From Sporohalobacter salinus (GTDB lineage: Bacteria; Bacillota; Halanaerobiia; Halobacteroidales; Acetohalobiaceae): DNA of 64,000 bases. The DNA lies in assembly GCF_016908635.1 (NCBI RefSeq), contig NZ_JAFBEG010000009.1, positions 32,144 through 96,143 on the forward strand, written 5' to 3'. Shown piece by piece: positions 57,566 to 64,000 of the stretch. How positions within the stretch are numbered: the stretch's first letter is position 1; every line of letters starts with the position of its first letter. A program made the translations under genes and the position numbers. Below the pieces are notes generated by a model. That model made no database searches, was not told the DNA's origin, and saw nothing but the letters and a program-made list of their open reading frames with translations.

Positions 57566-60040
57566 ATGAGTCAGTTATATTCTCACCCAGATAAGTTATT
57601 AAAGGATCATCTGTTTAATGTTTATCGGTTAGGAATCGAGAAGTTTAGAAGTAAAAATCTAAATTTTGATAAATTAGATGAGATTGAATTGATGACTAAG
57701 ATTGTGTTGATAAGTCATGATTTTGGTAAGGCTAATAAGTTTTTCCAACGTAAATTGGATTTGGCTAGCAAGGGGAAGAAAGAATGTGAAGAATACCAAA
57801 AGCTAACTAAACAAGGTAAGAATAAGAGTAATCATAGTTTGTTATCTGCTTTATTTACTTATTATATTTTAGATGAGTTGTTAGATAATAGATTGTTAAG
57901 TTTATTAGGAATGCTGGTTGTTTATCGACACCATGGGGATTTAAAAGATTTTAGAGATATGGTTATTATTTCTGAAAAAGATTGGGAAATTCTAGAGGAA
58001 CAAGTTAAGACTATAGAATTAGAAGAGTTAAATGAAATATTAAATATGATTGATATAAATGTAAGTATTGATAAATTTAATATTGCTGAACTAAAAGATG
58101 AATTAACTGGATGGAGATTTGATATAGAGTTAGATGATTTGAAGGATAAGTCCGTTAAGAGTAATTATTTAATTGCTAATTTGATTTATTCTATTCTTAT
58201 TTCATCTGATAAGGCGGAAGCTATTTTTTATAGTAAAGGTTTAAGTTATGATAGGCTAGAAGAGTTAGTATTAAGTAGAAGGGAGGTTAATTCTGAAGTT
58301 GTTGATGAATATAAAAGATTAAAGGGCTGGGATGAGCCTGAGAGTAAGATGGATGAGCAGAGAAATCAGATTTATGATGAGGTAATAGAAAATATAAAGG
58401 AAGCTGATTTAAAGGAGGATAGAATTTTATCAATTAATGTTCCCACTGGAACTGGAAAGACTTTATCTTCTTTATCAGCAGGATTGAAACTGCGAGAGAG
58501 GATAGGACAGAATTATAGGTTGATTTATACTCTTCCTTTTACGTCAATTATTGATCAGAATTATGAAGAATTTGAAAAAGTATTTAGTAAGACTGGAAAT
58601 CAAGTAGACAGTTCTTTATTGATTAAACATCATTATCTAACTCCTAAGAGTTATGTTAAGGAAGAAGATTATGAAGATGAAGAGTATGATATATCTAAGC
58701 ATTTGATTGAGAGTTGGAATTCAGAGATTATAGTGACTACTTTTGTGCAATTATTACATTCAATTTTTTCTAATCAGAATCGTAGTTTGCTTAAATTTTA
58801 TAATATTTCTAATTCGATTATTTTGTTAGATGAAGTACAGAGTATTCCTCATAAATATTGGGAGTTAATTAAGGTGATGTTGGCTGAGATTGCTGATAAG
58901 TTAGATTGTTATTTTGTGTTTATTACTGCTACTATGCCGTTAATTTATAGTGAAGATGAGAATGAGATTAAGGAGTTAGCGGCCAGCAAAGAAGACTATT
59001 TTGAATTTTTTGATCGGATTAGGCTCGATTTATCTGAGTTTAGAGAGGAAAAGACTATAGATGAGTTTAAGGACTTTATTATTGAGGAATTAAAAGAATA
59101 TAATGATAAGAATTTCTTGATTATTTTAAATACGATTAAGACTTCAGTTGAAGTTTATGAATATATTAATGAATTAATAGGGGATGGAGAAGTAGATGGA
59201 GAAACGATCTATTTATCTACTAATATTATTCCTAAGGAACGAAAAGAAAGAATAGATAGGATTGGGAATGGTAAACAGCGGCAGATTATTATTTCTACTC
59301 AAATGGTAGAAGCAGGGGTGGATATTGATTTAGATAGAGTATATCGAGATTTTGGTCCGTTAGATGCTATTAATCAGACTTGTGGAAGATGTAATCGTAA
59401 TTTTGATCCTGATAAAAAGGGAGTAGTAACTTTGCTTAAGTTGATTAATAAAGATCATCATGACAAAAGTTATGCTAGTTATATCTATGGGAAGACGCTA
59501 CTTAGGAGTACAGATAAGTTATTAGCTCAATTAGCTGATATAGTAGAAGAGAAAGAATTTTTTGATATGAATAATCAATACTTTAAGAAGGTTGATGATG
59601 TTAAGAGCAATGATATTTCTGTTAATTTATTGGATAAGATTAAGGAATTGAAGTATGAAAAAGCTTTTTGGCGTGATGAGGATGATAGAGGGGAAGTATT
59701 TGAGTTAATTGAACAGGATTTTGAAACAGTTAATTTATTTATCGAGCTGGATAAAGAAGCTTGTCAGGTTTGGGAGAAGTATAAAGAAATTAATGAGATG
59801 GAGATAAATGATATGGATGATTATAGTAGACGTAAGGCTGAATTTGAGAAAATAAAAAGAGAGTTTTTAAGTTATGTAGTTACTATTCCTAAAGATGCAG
59901 CTAAAGATCAATTAGAGGAAGACCAGTTGGAAAAGACATTTAATTTAATTGATTTTGCTCAAGTTAATGGTAATTATAGTGTTTATAGTAAGGAAACAGG
60001 ATTTAAAAGAGATAAAACAGAAGTAGACACTTTTTTCTAG
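57566..60040 (+). CDS. cas3: CRISPR-associated helicase-nuclease Cas3
   Basis: 824 aa. The N-terminal HD nuclease has H15, the pair H51-D52 in LISHDFGKANKFF, then NHSLLSALF and YRHHGDL. The SF2 helicase has Walker A VPTGTGKTLSS (near residue 295), motif II LLDEVQSIP (near 422), motif III ITATMP, and motif VI QTCGRCNRNFDP. It is recruited by Cascade to shred target DNA. AAAAAGGAGGAG precedes the start. HD and helicase are fused, as usual in I-B. Confidence 0.95.
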   Translation: MSQLYSHPDKLLKDHLFNVYRLGIEKFRSKNLNFDKLDEIELMTKIVLISHDFGKANKFFQRKLDLASKGKKECEEYQKLTKQGKNKSNHSLLSALFTYYILDELLDNRLLSLLGMLVVYRHHGDLKDFRDMVIISEKDWEILEEQVKTIELEELNEILNMIDINVSIDKFNIAELKDELTGWRFDIELDDLKDKSVKSNYLIANLIYSILISSDKAEAIFYSKGLSYDRLEELVLSRREVNSEVVDEYKRLKGWDEPESKMDEQRNQIYDEVIENIKEADLKEDRILSINVPTGTGKTLSSLSAGLKLRERIGQNYRLIYTLPFTSIIDQNYEEFEKVFSKTGNQVDSSLLIKHHYLTPKSYVKEEDYEDEEYDISKHLIESWNSEIIVTTFVQLLHSIFSNQNRSLLKFYNISNSIILLDEVQSIPHKYWELIKVMLAEIADKLDCYFVFITATMPLIYSEDENEIKELAASKEDYFEFFDRIRLDLSEFREEKTIDEFKDFIIEELKEYNDKNFLIILNTIKTSVEVYEYINELIGDGEVDGETIYLSTNIIPKERKERIDRIGNGKQRQIIISTQMVEAGVDIDLDRVYRDFGPLDAINQTCGRCNRNFDPDKKGVVTLLKLINKDHHDKSYASYIYGKTLLRSTDKLLAQLADIVEEKEFFDMNNQYFKKVDDVKSNDISVNLLDKIKELKYEKAFWRDEDDRGEVFELIEQDFETVNLFIELDKEACQVWEKYKEINEMEINDMDDYSRRKAEFEKIKREFLSYVVTIPKDAAKDQLEEDQLEKTFNLIDFAQVNGNYSVYSKETGFKRDKTEVDTFF

Positions 60041-60054
60041 AAGGAGAACTAATT

Positions 60055-60744
60055 ATGCCTGAAATTAAAAAAGCAGTATTAGAATTTGATTTAAAAGAAA
60101 AGTTGTCACTGAACTATGGTCATAAATTACGTGGTTTTTTTGCTAATAAGTTTGAAAATGTATTGTTCCATCATCATAAAGAAAATGGTGACTTGAAATA
60201 TTCTTATCCTCTAATTCAGTATAAGATTATAAATGGAAAGCCAACTGTAATTGGCTTGGATAAAGGAGCTAAATTAGTGGGGGATAAATTTTTAGATGTA
60301 GAGAATTTAACTTTAGCTGGTAAGAAGTATACTCAAATAGAAAAAAGATTGAATGTTATTGATGAAGAGATGAAGGTGGTAACGAATTTAGAAATGCCAA
60401 AATTTAAATATAAATTTTATTCGCCTTGGATGGGACTGAATCAAACAAATTATAAAAAGTATTTAAATGAGATTAAAAATGGAGATTGTAATAGGCAGAG
60501 AGAATTTTTTAAAAAGATTATAATAGGTAACATTTTAACTTTTGCTAAGGGAGTTAATTGGTGGATTGAGAATACAATAAAAGTAGTGCCTAATTTAGAT
60601 CCAATTGATGTTAAATTTAAAAATAAAGATATGACAGGATTCACAGGAGAATTTTGTTCCAATGTTTCTTTACCTCAATATATTGGATTAGGAAAATCAA
60701 CAGCTCGTGGATTTGGTACTATAATTAAAGAAGAAATTATTTAA
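60055..60744 (+). CDS. cas6: crRNA-processing endoribonuclease Cas6
   Basis: 229 aa RAMP ribonuclease. It ends with the glycine-rich loop YIGLGKSTARGFGTI of the Cas6 family. A candidate catalytic His cluster is VLFHHHKEN near residue 40. It would cut the repeats to leave the ATTGAAAC handle. In most I-B loci cas6 is the first gene; here it lies between cas3 and cas1, 14 nt after cas3. Confidence 0.88.
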   Translation: MPEIKKAVLEFDLKEKLSLNYGHKLRGFFANKFENVLFHHHKENGDLKYSYPLIQYKIINGKPTVIGLDKGAKLVGDKFLDVENLTLAGKKYTQIEKRLNVIDEEMKVVTNLEMPKFKYKFYSPWMGLNQTNYKKYLNEIKNGDCNRQREFFKKIIIGNILTFAKGVNWWIENTIKVVPNLDPIDVKFKNKDMTGFTGEFCSNVSLPQYIGLGKSTARGFGTIIKEEII

Positions 60745-60780
60745 TGGGTTTAATTTATAAAAGATACCCGAGGTGGTATT

Positions 60781-61755
60781 ATGCAATTAGTGATTAATAC
60801 TTACGGAAGTTATCTTCATCGAGATAAAGGATGCTTTGAATTGAAGTCAGATGGAGAGAAGACTAAAGTATCTACTAAGAAAGTAGATTCTATTCTAATA
60901 ACTACTGGTGCTTCAATTAGTACTGATGCTATAAAGCTGGCTTTGGATAATAATATTGAGATTCAATTTCTTGATCAACATGGACGCTCTGTTGGTAAAG
61001 TATGGCATTCTAAACTTGGCAGTACGACTTATATTAGAAGAAGGCAGTTAGAAATAACAGAAACAGAAGAGGGAACTGAGCTGGTTAAAGAATGGATACT
61101 TAGAAAGATAGATAATTGTATAGAGCATTTGAATGATTTGGGATTAAGGAGAAGTGAAGAAAAGAAAGATTATGTAAATGATTTGGTCCAAGAAATTAAA
61201 GATTTAAAAAATAAATTAAAAAGAACAACAGGAATGATAGATGAAGTAAGAAATAGTTTAATGGGCTATGAAGGTAATATAGGACGAAAGTATTTTGCAG
61301 GCTTAAGCTATTTAATACCAGAGAGATATGAATTTTCAGGTAGGAGTTTTAGACCGGCTGAAGATGAATTTAATTCTCTTCTAAACTATGGTTATGGAGT
61401 ATTATATTCTAAGGTTGAGAAGGCTTGCATTATTGCTGGATTAGATCCTTATGTAGGTATTTTGCATACTGATGACTACAATAAAAAATCCTTCGTTTTT
61501 GATGTTATTGAACCCTATCGTCATCATATTGATCGGATAGTAATGAAGTTATTTAGTAGAAAGAAAGTGAGAAAATCTTATTTTGATGAGATTCATGGTG
61601 GGGTGACTCTCAATGAAGAGGGGAAAAAGCTGCTGATTAAAAATCTAAATGAATATTTTGATAAAAGGATTAGATATGATGGCAGAGATATAAAAATTAA
61701 TGATAGTATTCAGTATGATTTGCATAAGATTGCAAATCGATTAATAGAGAAGTAG
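60781..61755 (+). CDS. cas1: CRISPR adaptation integrase Cas1
   Basis: 324 aa. The metal site is E164 (MGYEGNIGRKYF), H229 (GILHTDDY) and E244 (FDVIEPYRHH). The N-terminal beta domain begins LVINTYGSYLHRDKGCFELK, as in Cas1b of type I-B. GAGGTGG precedes the ATG. With Cas2 it inserts new spacers at the leader end of both arrays. Confidence 0.96.
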   Translation: MQLVINTYGSYLHRDKGCFELKSDGEKTKVSTKKVDSILITTGASISTDAIKLALDNNIEIQFLDQHGRSVGKVWHSKLGSTTYIRRRQLEITETEEGTELVKEWILRKIDNCIEHLNDLGLRRSEEKKDYVNDLVQEIKDLKNKLKRTTGMIDEVRNSLMGYEGNIGRKYFAGLSYLIPERYEFSGRSFRPAEDEFNSLLNYGYGVLYSKVEKACIIAGLDPYVGILHTDDYNKKSFVFDVIEPYRHHIDRIVMKLFSRKKVRKSYFDEIHGGVTLNEEGKKLLIKNLNEYFDKRIRYDGRDIKINDSIQYDLHKIANRLIEK

Positions 61756-61782
61756 ATTAAAATTAGTGAAGGAGTTGTAACT

Positions 61783-62073
61783 ATGTTAGTTTGGTTTGTT
61801 TATGATATAGTTGAAGACAGACCACGAAGGAAAATTGGTGATAAGGCTATTGAATTGGGATTACAGCGGGTACAGAAGTCAGTTTTTTTAGGAAATGTAG
61901 AAGAAACAACTGCCGATGAATTACTACTTTATTCTGAAGAATTAATTAATCCTGATGAAGATTCGGTCTATATGTTTCCGATGTGTCAAGAGGATTTCAA
62001 AAAAATTGAAATCCTAGGCGAGGCTTTTAATAAGGCTATGGCTAATGATGAACTCAAAACTATGTTTTTATAG
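61783..62073 (+). CDS. cas2: CRISPR adaptation protein Cas2
   Basis: 96 aa ferredoxin-fold protein. Begins MLVWFVYDIVEDRPRRKIGD, with the conserved Asp in YDI, and contains LGLQRVQKSVFLGNVE. It bridges two Cas1 dimers. The gap to cas1 is 27 nt and to cas4 12 nt. Confidence 0.95.
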   Translation: MLVWFVYDIVEDRPRRKIGDKAIELGLQRVQKSVFLGNVEETTADELLLYSEELINPDEDSVYMFPMCQEDFKKIEILGEAFNKAMANDELKTMFL

Positions 62074-62085
62074 TAGGTGGTTGTT

Positions 62086-62676
62086 ATGAATGAAGAGATA
62101 AGTATTACTCCCTCGGAAGTAATTGAATATATGTATTGTCCTAGGTTTATTTATTTTATGTTATATTTGAAGATTCCACAGCGTGAAGAACAGAGATATA
62201 AGGTGCAGCGGGGAAAAGAAGTTCATGATAGGAAAACAAGGATTAATAAAAAATATTTAAGGAAGAAAATAGGAGTTAAAGAGAAATTAATTAATCAGAA
62301 ATTAAGTTCTAATAAGTATAATATTCATGGAGTAATTGATGAAATATTATTTTTGAAAGATGGTACAGCCGCTTCACTGGATTATAAATTTGCTAAAGAT
62401 AAGGGTAGATTATATAATACATATAAGTATCAAGCTGTAATGTATAGTATGTTAATTTCAGATAATTATGATATTAAAGCTAATAAAGCATTTATAGTTT
62501 ATATTAGAAGCAAGAACAAATTAAAAGAGATAACTATAACTAAAAATGATTTCAAGAAAGTAAAGAAAGTATTAGAAGAAATAATTCAAATAATAAAGAA
62601 GGGATATTATCCAAAATCGACTTCTTATCAAAAAAGGTGTAGAGATTGTTGCTATCGAAATATATGTATTAAGTAA
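62086..62676 (+). CDS. cas4: CRISPR-associated exonuclease Cas4
   Basis: 196 aa PD-(D/E)XK nuclease with an Fe-S cluster; trims prespacers and helps pick the PAM. Cluster cysteines C18 (EYMYCPRF) and C185, C188, C194 (RCRDCCYRNIC) are present. The nuclease core has GKEVHDRK, VIDEILFLKDG and SLDYKFAKDKG. ATG at 62086, 5-6 nt after AGGTGG, is preferred over GTG at 62077, which overlaps that site. Cas4 is last, after cas2, whereas cas4-cas1-cas2 is the common order. Confidence 0.92.
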   Translation: MNEEISITPSEVIEYMYCPRFIYFMLYLKIPQREEQRYKVQRGKEVHDRKTRINKKYLRKKIGVKEKLINQKLSSNKYNIHGVIDEILFLKDGTAASLDYKFAKDKGRLYNTYKYQAVMYSMLISDNYDIKANKAFIVYIRSKNKLKEITITKNDFKKVKKVLEEIIQIIKKGYYPKSTSYQKRCRDCCYRNICIK

Positions 62677-62722
62677 TTAGATAATGAAAGTAAGGTAATT
62701 AAAGGCAGGAAGTTCAGTGGTT

Positions 62723-62953
62723 TTATCTAAATAAATAGATAAAGGATAGAGTTATTACGACGGTAAATTATTGATGTATAAATATACGGACTTTGATAAT
62801 CCCCATAATAACAAGCTTAGTACAGTGTCAAAATTCGCGGCAAACTGTTAAAAATAAGCCGAAATGTATAGATATGTAGTCTAAAATCGGCAACTTATTG
62901 TATAAGGAAATGCCGTTGAACACTGTTATGACAGAGTAGTATGTCAAAAACGG
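62723..62953 (+). promoter_or_regulatory. CRISPR array 2 leader, near-identical to leader 1
   Basis: Matches 52031-52260 almost throughout. The same nested arms are kept: ACAGTGT/ACACTGT (62822-62828, 62920-62926), GCGGCA/TGCCGT (62837-62842, 62911-62916, one wobble pair), and AATAA-GCCGA with TCGGC..TTATT (62853-62862, 62887-62899). Promoter elements TTGATG and GATAAT correspond to leader 1. Bases 62677-62722 show nothing recognisable. Confidence 0.85.
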
Positions 62954-63588
62954 GTTATAGACTACATTCCACCAAAACAAGGATTGAAACATCAGAATGA
63001 GCAGGCAGAAAAACAGCCTTATATTGATGTTATAGACTACATTCCACCAAAACAAGGATTGAAACGTTTTCTGTGTTCTCTAGACCAATGCAGGCTACTC
63101 GGTTATAGACTACATTCCACCAAAACAAGGATTGAAACCCGCCGTATCCCCAACCCTCGAATTTAATTCTGCAATGTTATAGACTACATTCCACCAAAAC
63201 AAGGATTGAAACCTATTAGATTTTTACATGGCTCCGAAGTTGCATGGTGTTATAGACTACATTCCACCAAAACAAGGATTGAAACACTTTTCGTCCAAAA
63301 TTTCCACCTTCTTTCAACAACAGTTATAGACTACATTCCACCAAAACAAGGATTGAAACGTCGGAGAATTTAGCTTTAATCCTATAGACTTCATTCAGTT
63401 ATAGACTACATTCCACCAAAACAAGGATTGAAACTCCTAAAGCAAGAGAGCAGGAATTGATCGAAGATGCATGCAGAGTTATAGACTACATTCCACCAAA
63501 ACAAGGATTGAAACTTTCAGACTATATAGGTTTGAAAGGTGAAAGCGAATAGTTATAGACTACATTCCACCAAAACAAGGATTGAAAT
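62954..63588 (+). CRISPR. CRISPR array 2: 9 repeats, 8 spacers
   Basis: 37-nt repeats start at 62954, 63029, 63102, 63176, 63249, 63323, 63398, 63478 and 63552. The repeat begins GTTATAGACTACATTCC and ends CAAGGATTGAAAC. The last copy ends AAAT instead of AAAC. Spacers are 36-38 nt except spacer 7 (63435-63477), which is 43 nt. Same orientation as array 1 and the cas genes. Confidence 0.98.
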
Positions 63589-63611
63589 GTTTGGAGGGGA
63601 ATTACCGAATT

Positions 63612-63645
63612 ATAGCCAATTCATCCCCGCTGATGAATTGGCTAT
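63612..63645 (+). terminator. hairpin closing CRISPR array 2
   Basis: A 13-bp perfect stem joins ATAGCCAATTCAT with ATGAATTGGCTAT around the loop CCCCGCTG. Only a short T run follows, so termination is likely but not certain. Confidence 0.6.
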
Positions 63646-63663
63646 TTCAAGATTGGTTAAATA

Positions 63664-63825
63664 CTAATCTTGAAATTCTTCTTTATGTTCTTTAAAAAGC
63701 AATTCTAATGCTTCGTCAAACAATTTAGATTTAGGTATTCTAGTTTTATTATTAAGAACATCTAACTTATTTACTAACTCATTTTTAATAGTAGTAGTAA
63801 CTTTAGTTCTATTTTTTAAAGCCAT
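63664..63825 (-). CDS. small ribbon-helix-helix (CopG-like) protein
   Basis: 53 aa. Reads MALKNRTKVTTTIKNELVNK, then LDVLNNKTRIPKSKLFDEAL, then ELLFKEHKEEFQD. The beta strand KVTTTIK, helix A and the IPKSKLFDEALE helix fit the ribbon-helix-helix DNA-binding fold. GGAGGTG precedes the start on the minus strand. It is divergent from the gene at 63925 and may be its repressor through the operator between them. No toxin partner is visible on its own side. Confidence 0.8.
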   Translation of the reverse strand: MALKNRTKVTTTIKNELVNKLDVLNNKTRIPKSKLFDEALELLFKEHKEEFQD

Positions 63826-63847
63826 AAATTTCACCTCCGCTAAAAAT

Positions 63848-63899
63848 ATTATATCACTTCATTAATATACTTGCAAGTACCATAACTATATGGTATAAT
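63848..63899. promoter_or_regulatory. face-to-face promoters sharing one -35 box, with an internal operator
   Basis: TTGCAA at 63871-63876 is its own reverse complement. Rightward, TATAAT lies at 63894-63899 after 17 nt; leftward, the reverse of ATTATA at 63848-63853 is TATAAT, also after 17 nt. The inverted repeat TACCATA-ACTA-TATGGTA (63878-63895) sits between the -35 and -10 of the rightward promoter. Confidence 0.8.
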
Positions 63900-63924
63900 A
63901 TAATCAATTTGAAAGGAGGTGTAA

Positions 63925-64000
63925 ATGATGAATAAGACTTATATACTACCTATCGAGCAACAAGATTTAGCTCATAAGTTATCTAGATTAAGTGGTCGTA
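63925..64000 (+). CDS. N-terminal fragment of an unidentified protein (runs off window)
   Basis: ATG at 63925 or 63928 after AAAGGAGGTG. About 25 residues are visible: MMNKTYILPIEQQDLAHKLS then RLSGR. The phrase is vaguely like the starts of some IS605-type TnpB proteins, but this is too short to assign. Expressed divergently from the ribbon-helix-helix gene. Confidence 0.55.
   Translation, partial: MMNKTYILPIEQQDLAHKLSRLSGR

Noticed and set aside
62828..63166. Open frames on both strands across leader and array 2
   Set aside because: They read through CRISPR repeats; the array structure explains the sequence.

Overview
The window is a low-GC chromosome segment of a Bacillota (Firmicutes) bacterium. 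The supporting signs are the gene order secY-adk-map-infA-rpmJ-rpsM-rpsK-rpsD-rpoA-rplQ-ecfA1-ecfA2-ecfT-truA-rplM-rpsI, T-box leaders, a glmS ribozyme, a CIRCE/HrcA operator, an EndoA (NdoAI/NdoA) toxin-antitoxin pair and strong GGAGG ribosome binding sites. The Glu/Asp-rich proteins and the gene mix fit an anaerobic halophile such as the Halanaerobiales; this placement is inference, not proof.

Layout. 1-9.6 kb: end of the spc operon, the alpha operon, an ECF transporter energising module, truA and rplM-rpsI. 9.7-13.1 kb: arginase and two genes encoding all three AmmeMemoRadiSam domains. 13.3-16.1 kb: Hsp20, a T-box-controlled aminotransferase and a convergent CPBP-fold membrane protein. 16.3-28.0 kb: a complete branched-chain amino acid block (ilvD, then two T-box-type leaders, then ilvB-ilvN-ilvC-leuA-leuC-leuD-leuB-cimA). 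CimA supplies 2-oxobutyrate from pyruvate, so LeuCD and LeuB probably serve both leucine and isoleucine. 28.3-35.9 kb: FAH-family protein, glmM, a glmS ribozyme with glmS, acpS, nnr, a CBS protein and ElbB. 36-43.7 kb: SF1 helicase, a truncated antitoxin paralogue, ndoAI-ndoA, M20 amidohydrolase, a TPR protein and an ECF S component. 43.8-49.6 kb: the t6A genes tsaE-tsaB-(rimI)-tsaD, a radical SAM/PDZ/DUF512 protein, and a minus-strand DUF711-ACT pair. 49.8-51.9 kb: groES-groEL under CIRCE.

52.0-63.6 kb is a complete type I-B CRISPR-Cas locus: leader, array 1 (8 repeats), a WYL regulator, cas8b-cas7-cas5-cas3-cas6-cas1-cas2-cas4, then a second near-identical leader and array 2 (9 repeats). 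The two arrays use 37-nt repeats that differ at four positions, yet the degenerate last repeat of array 1 is of the array 2 type. Both leaders carry the same nested inverted-repeat structure. The window closes with a small ribbon-helix-helix gene and the start of a divergent gene, whose promoters appear to share one palindromic -35 box.

The signals most worth following are the shared structured CRISPR leaders and repeat-type switch, the decapitated leucine T-box in front of an isoleucine T-box, the solo antitoxin tail, the face-to-face promoters at the right edge, and a ketol-acid reductoisomerase whose cofactor loop is acidic. No tRNA or rRNA gene was seen.
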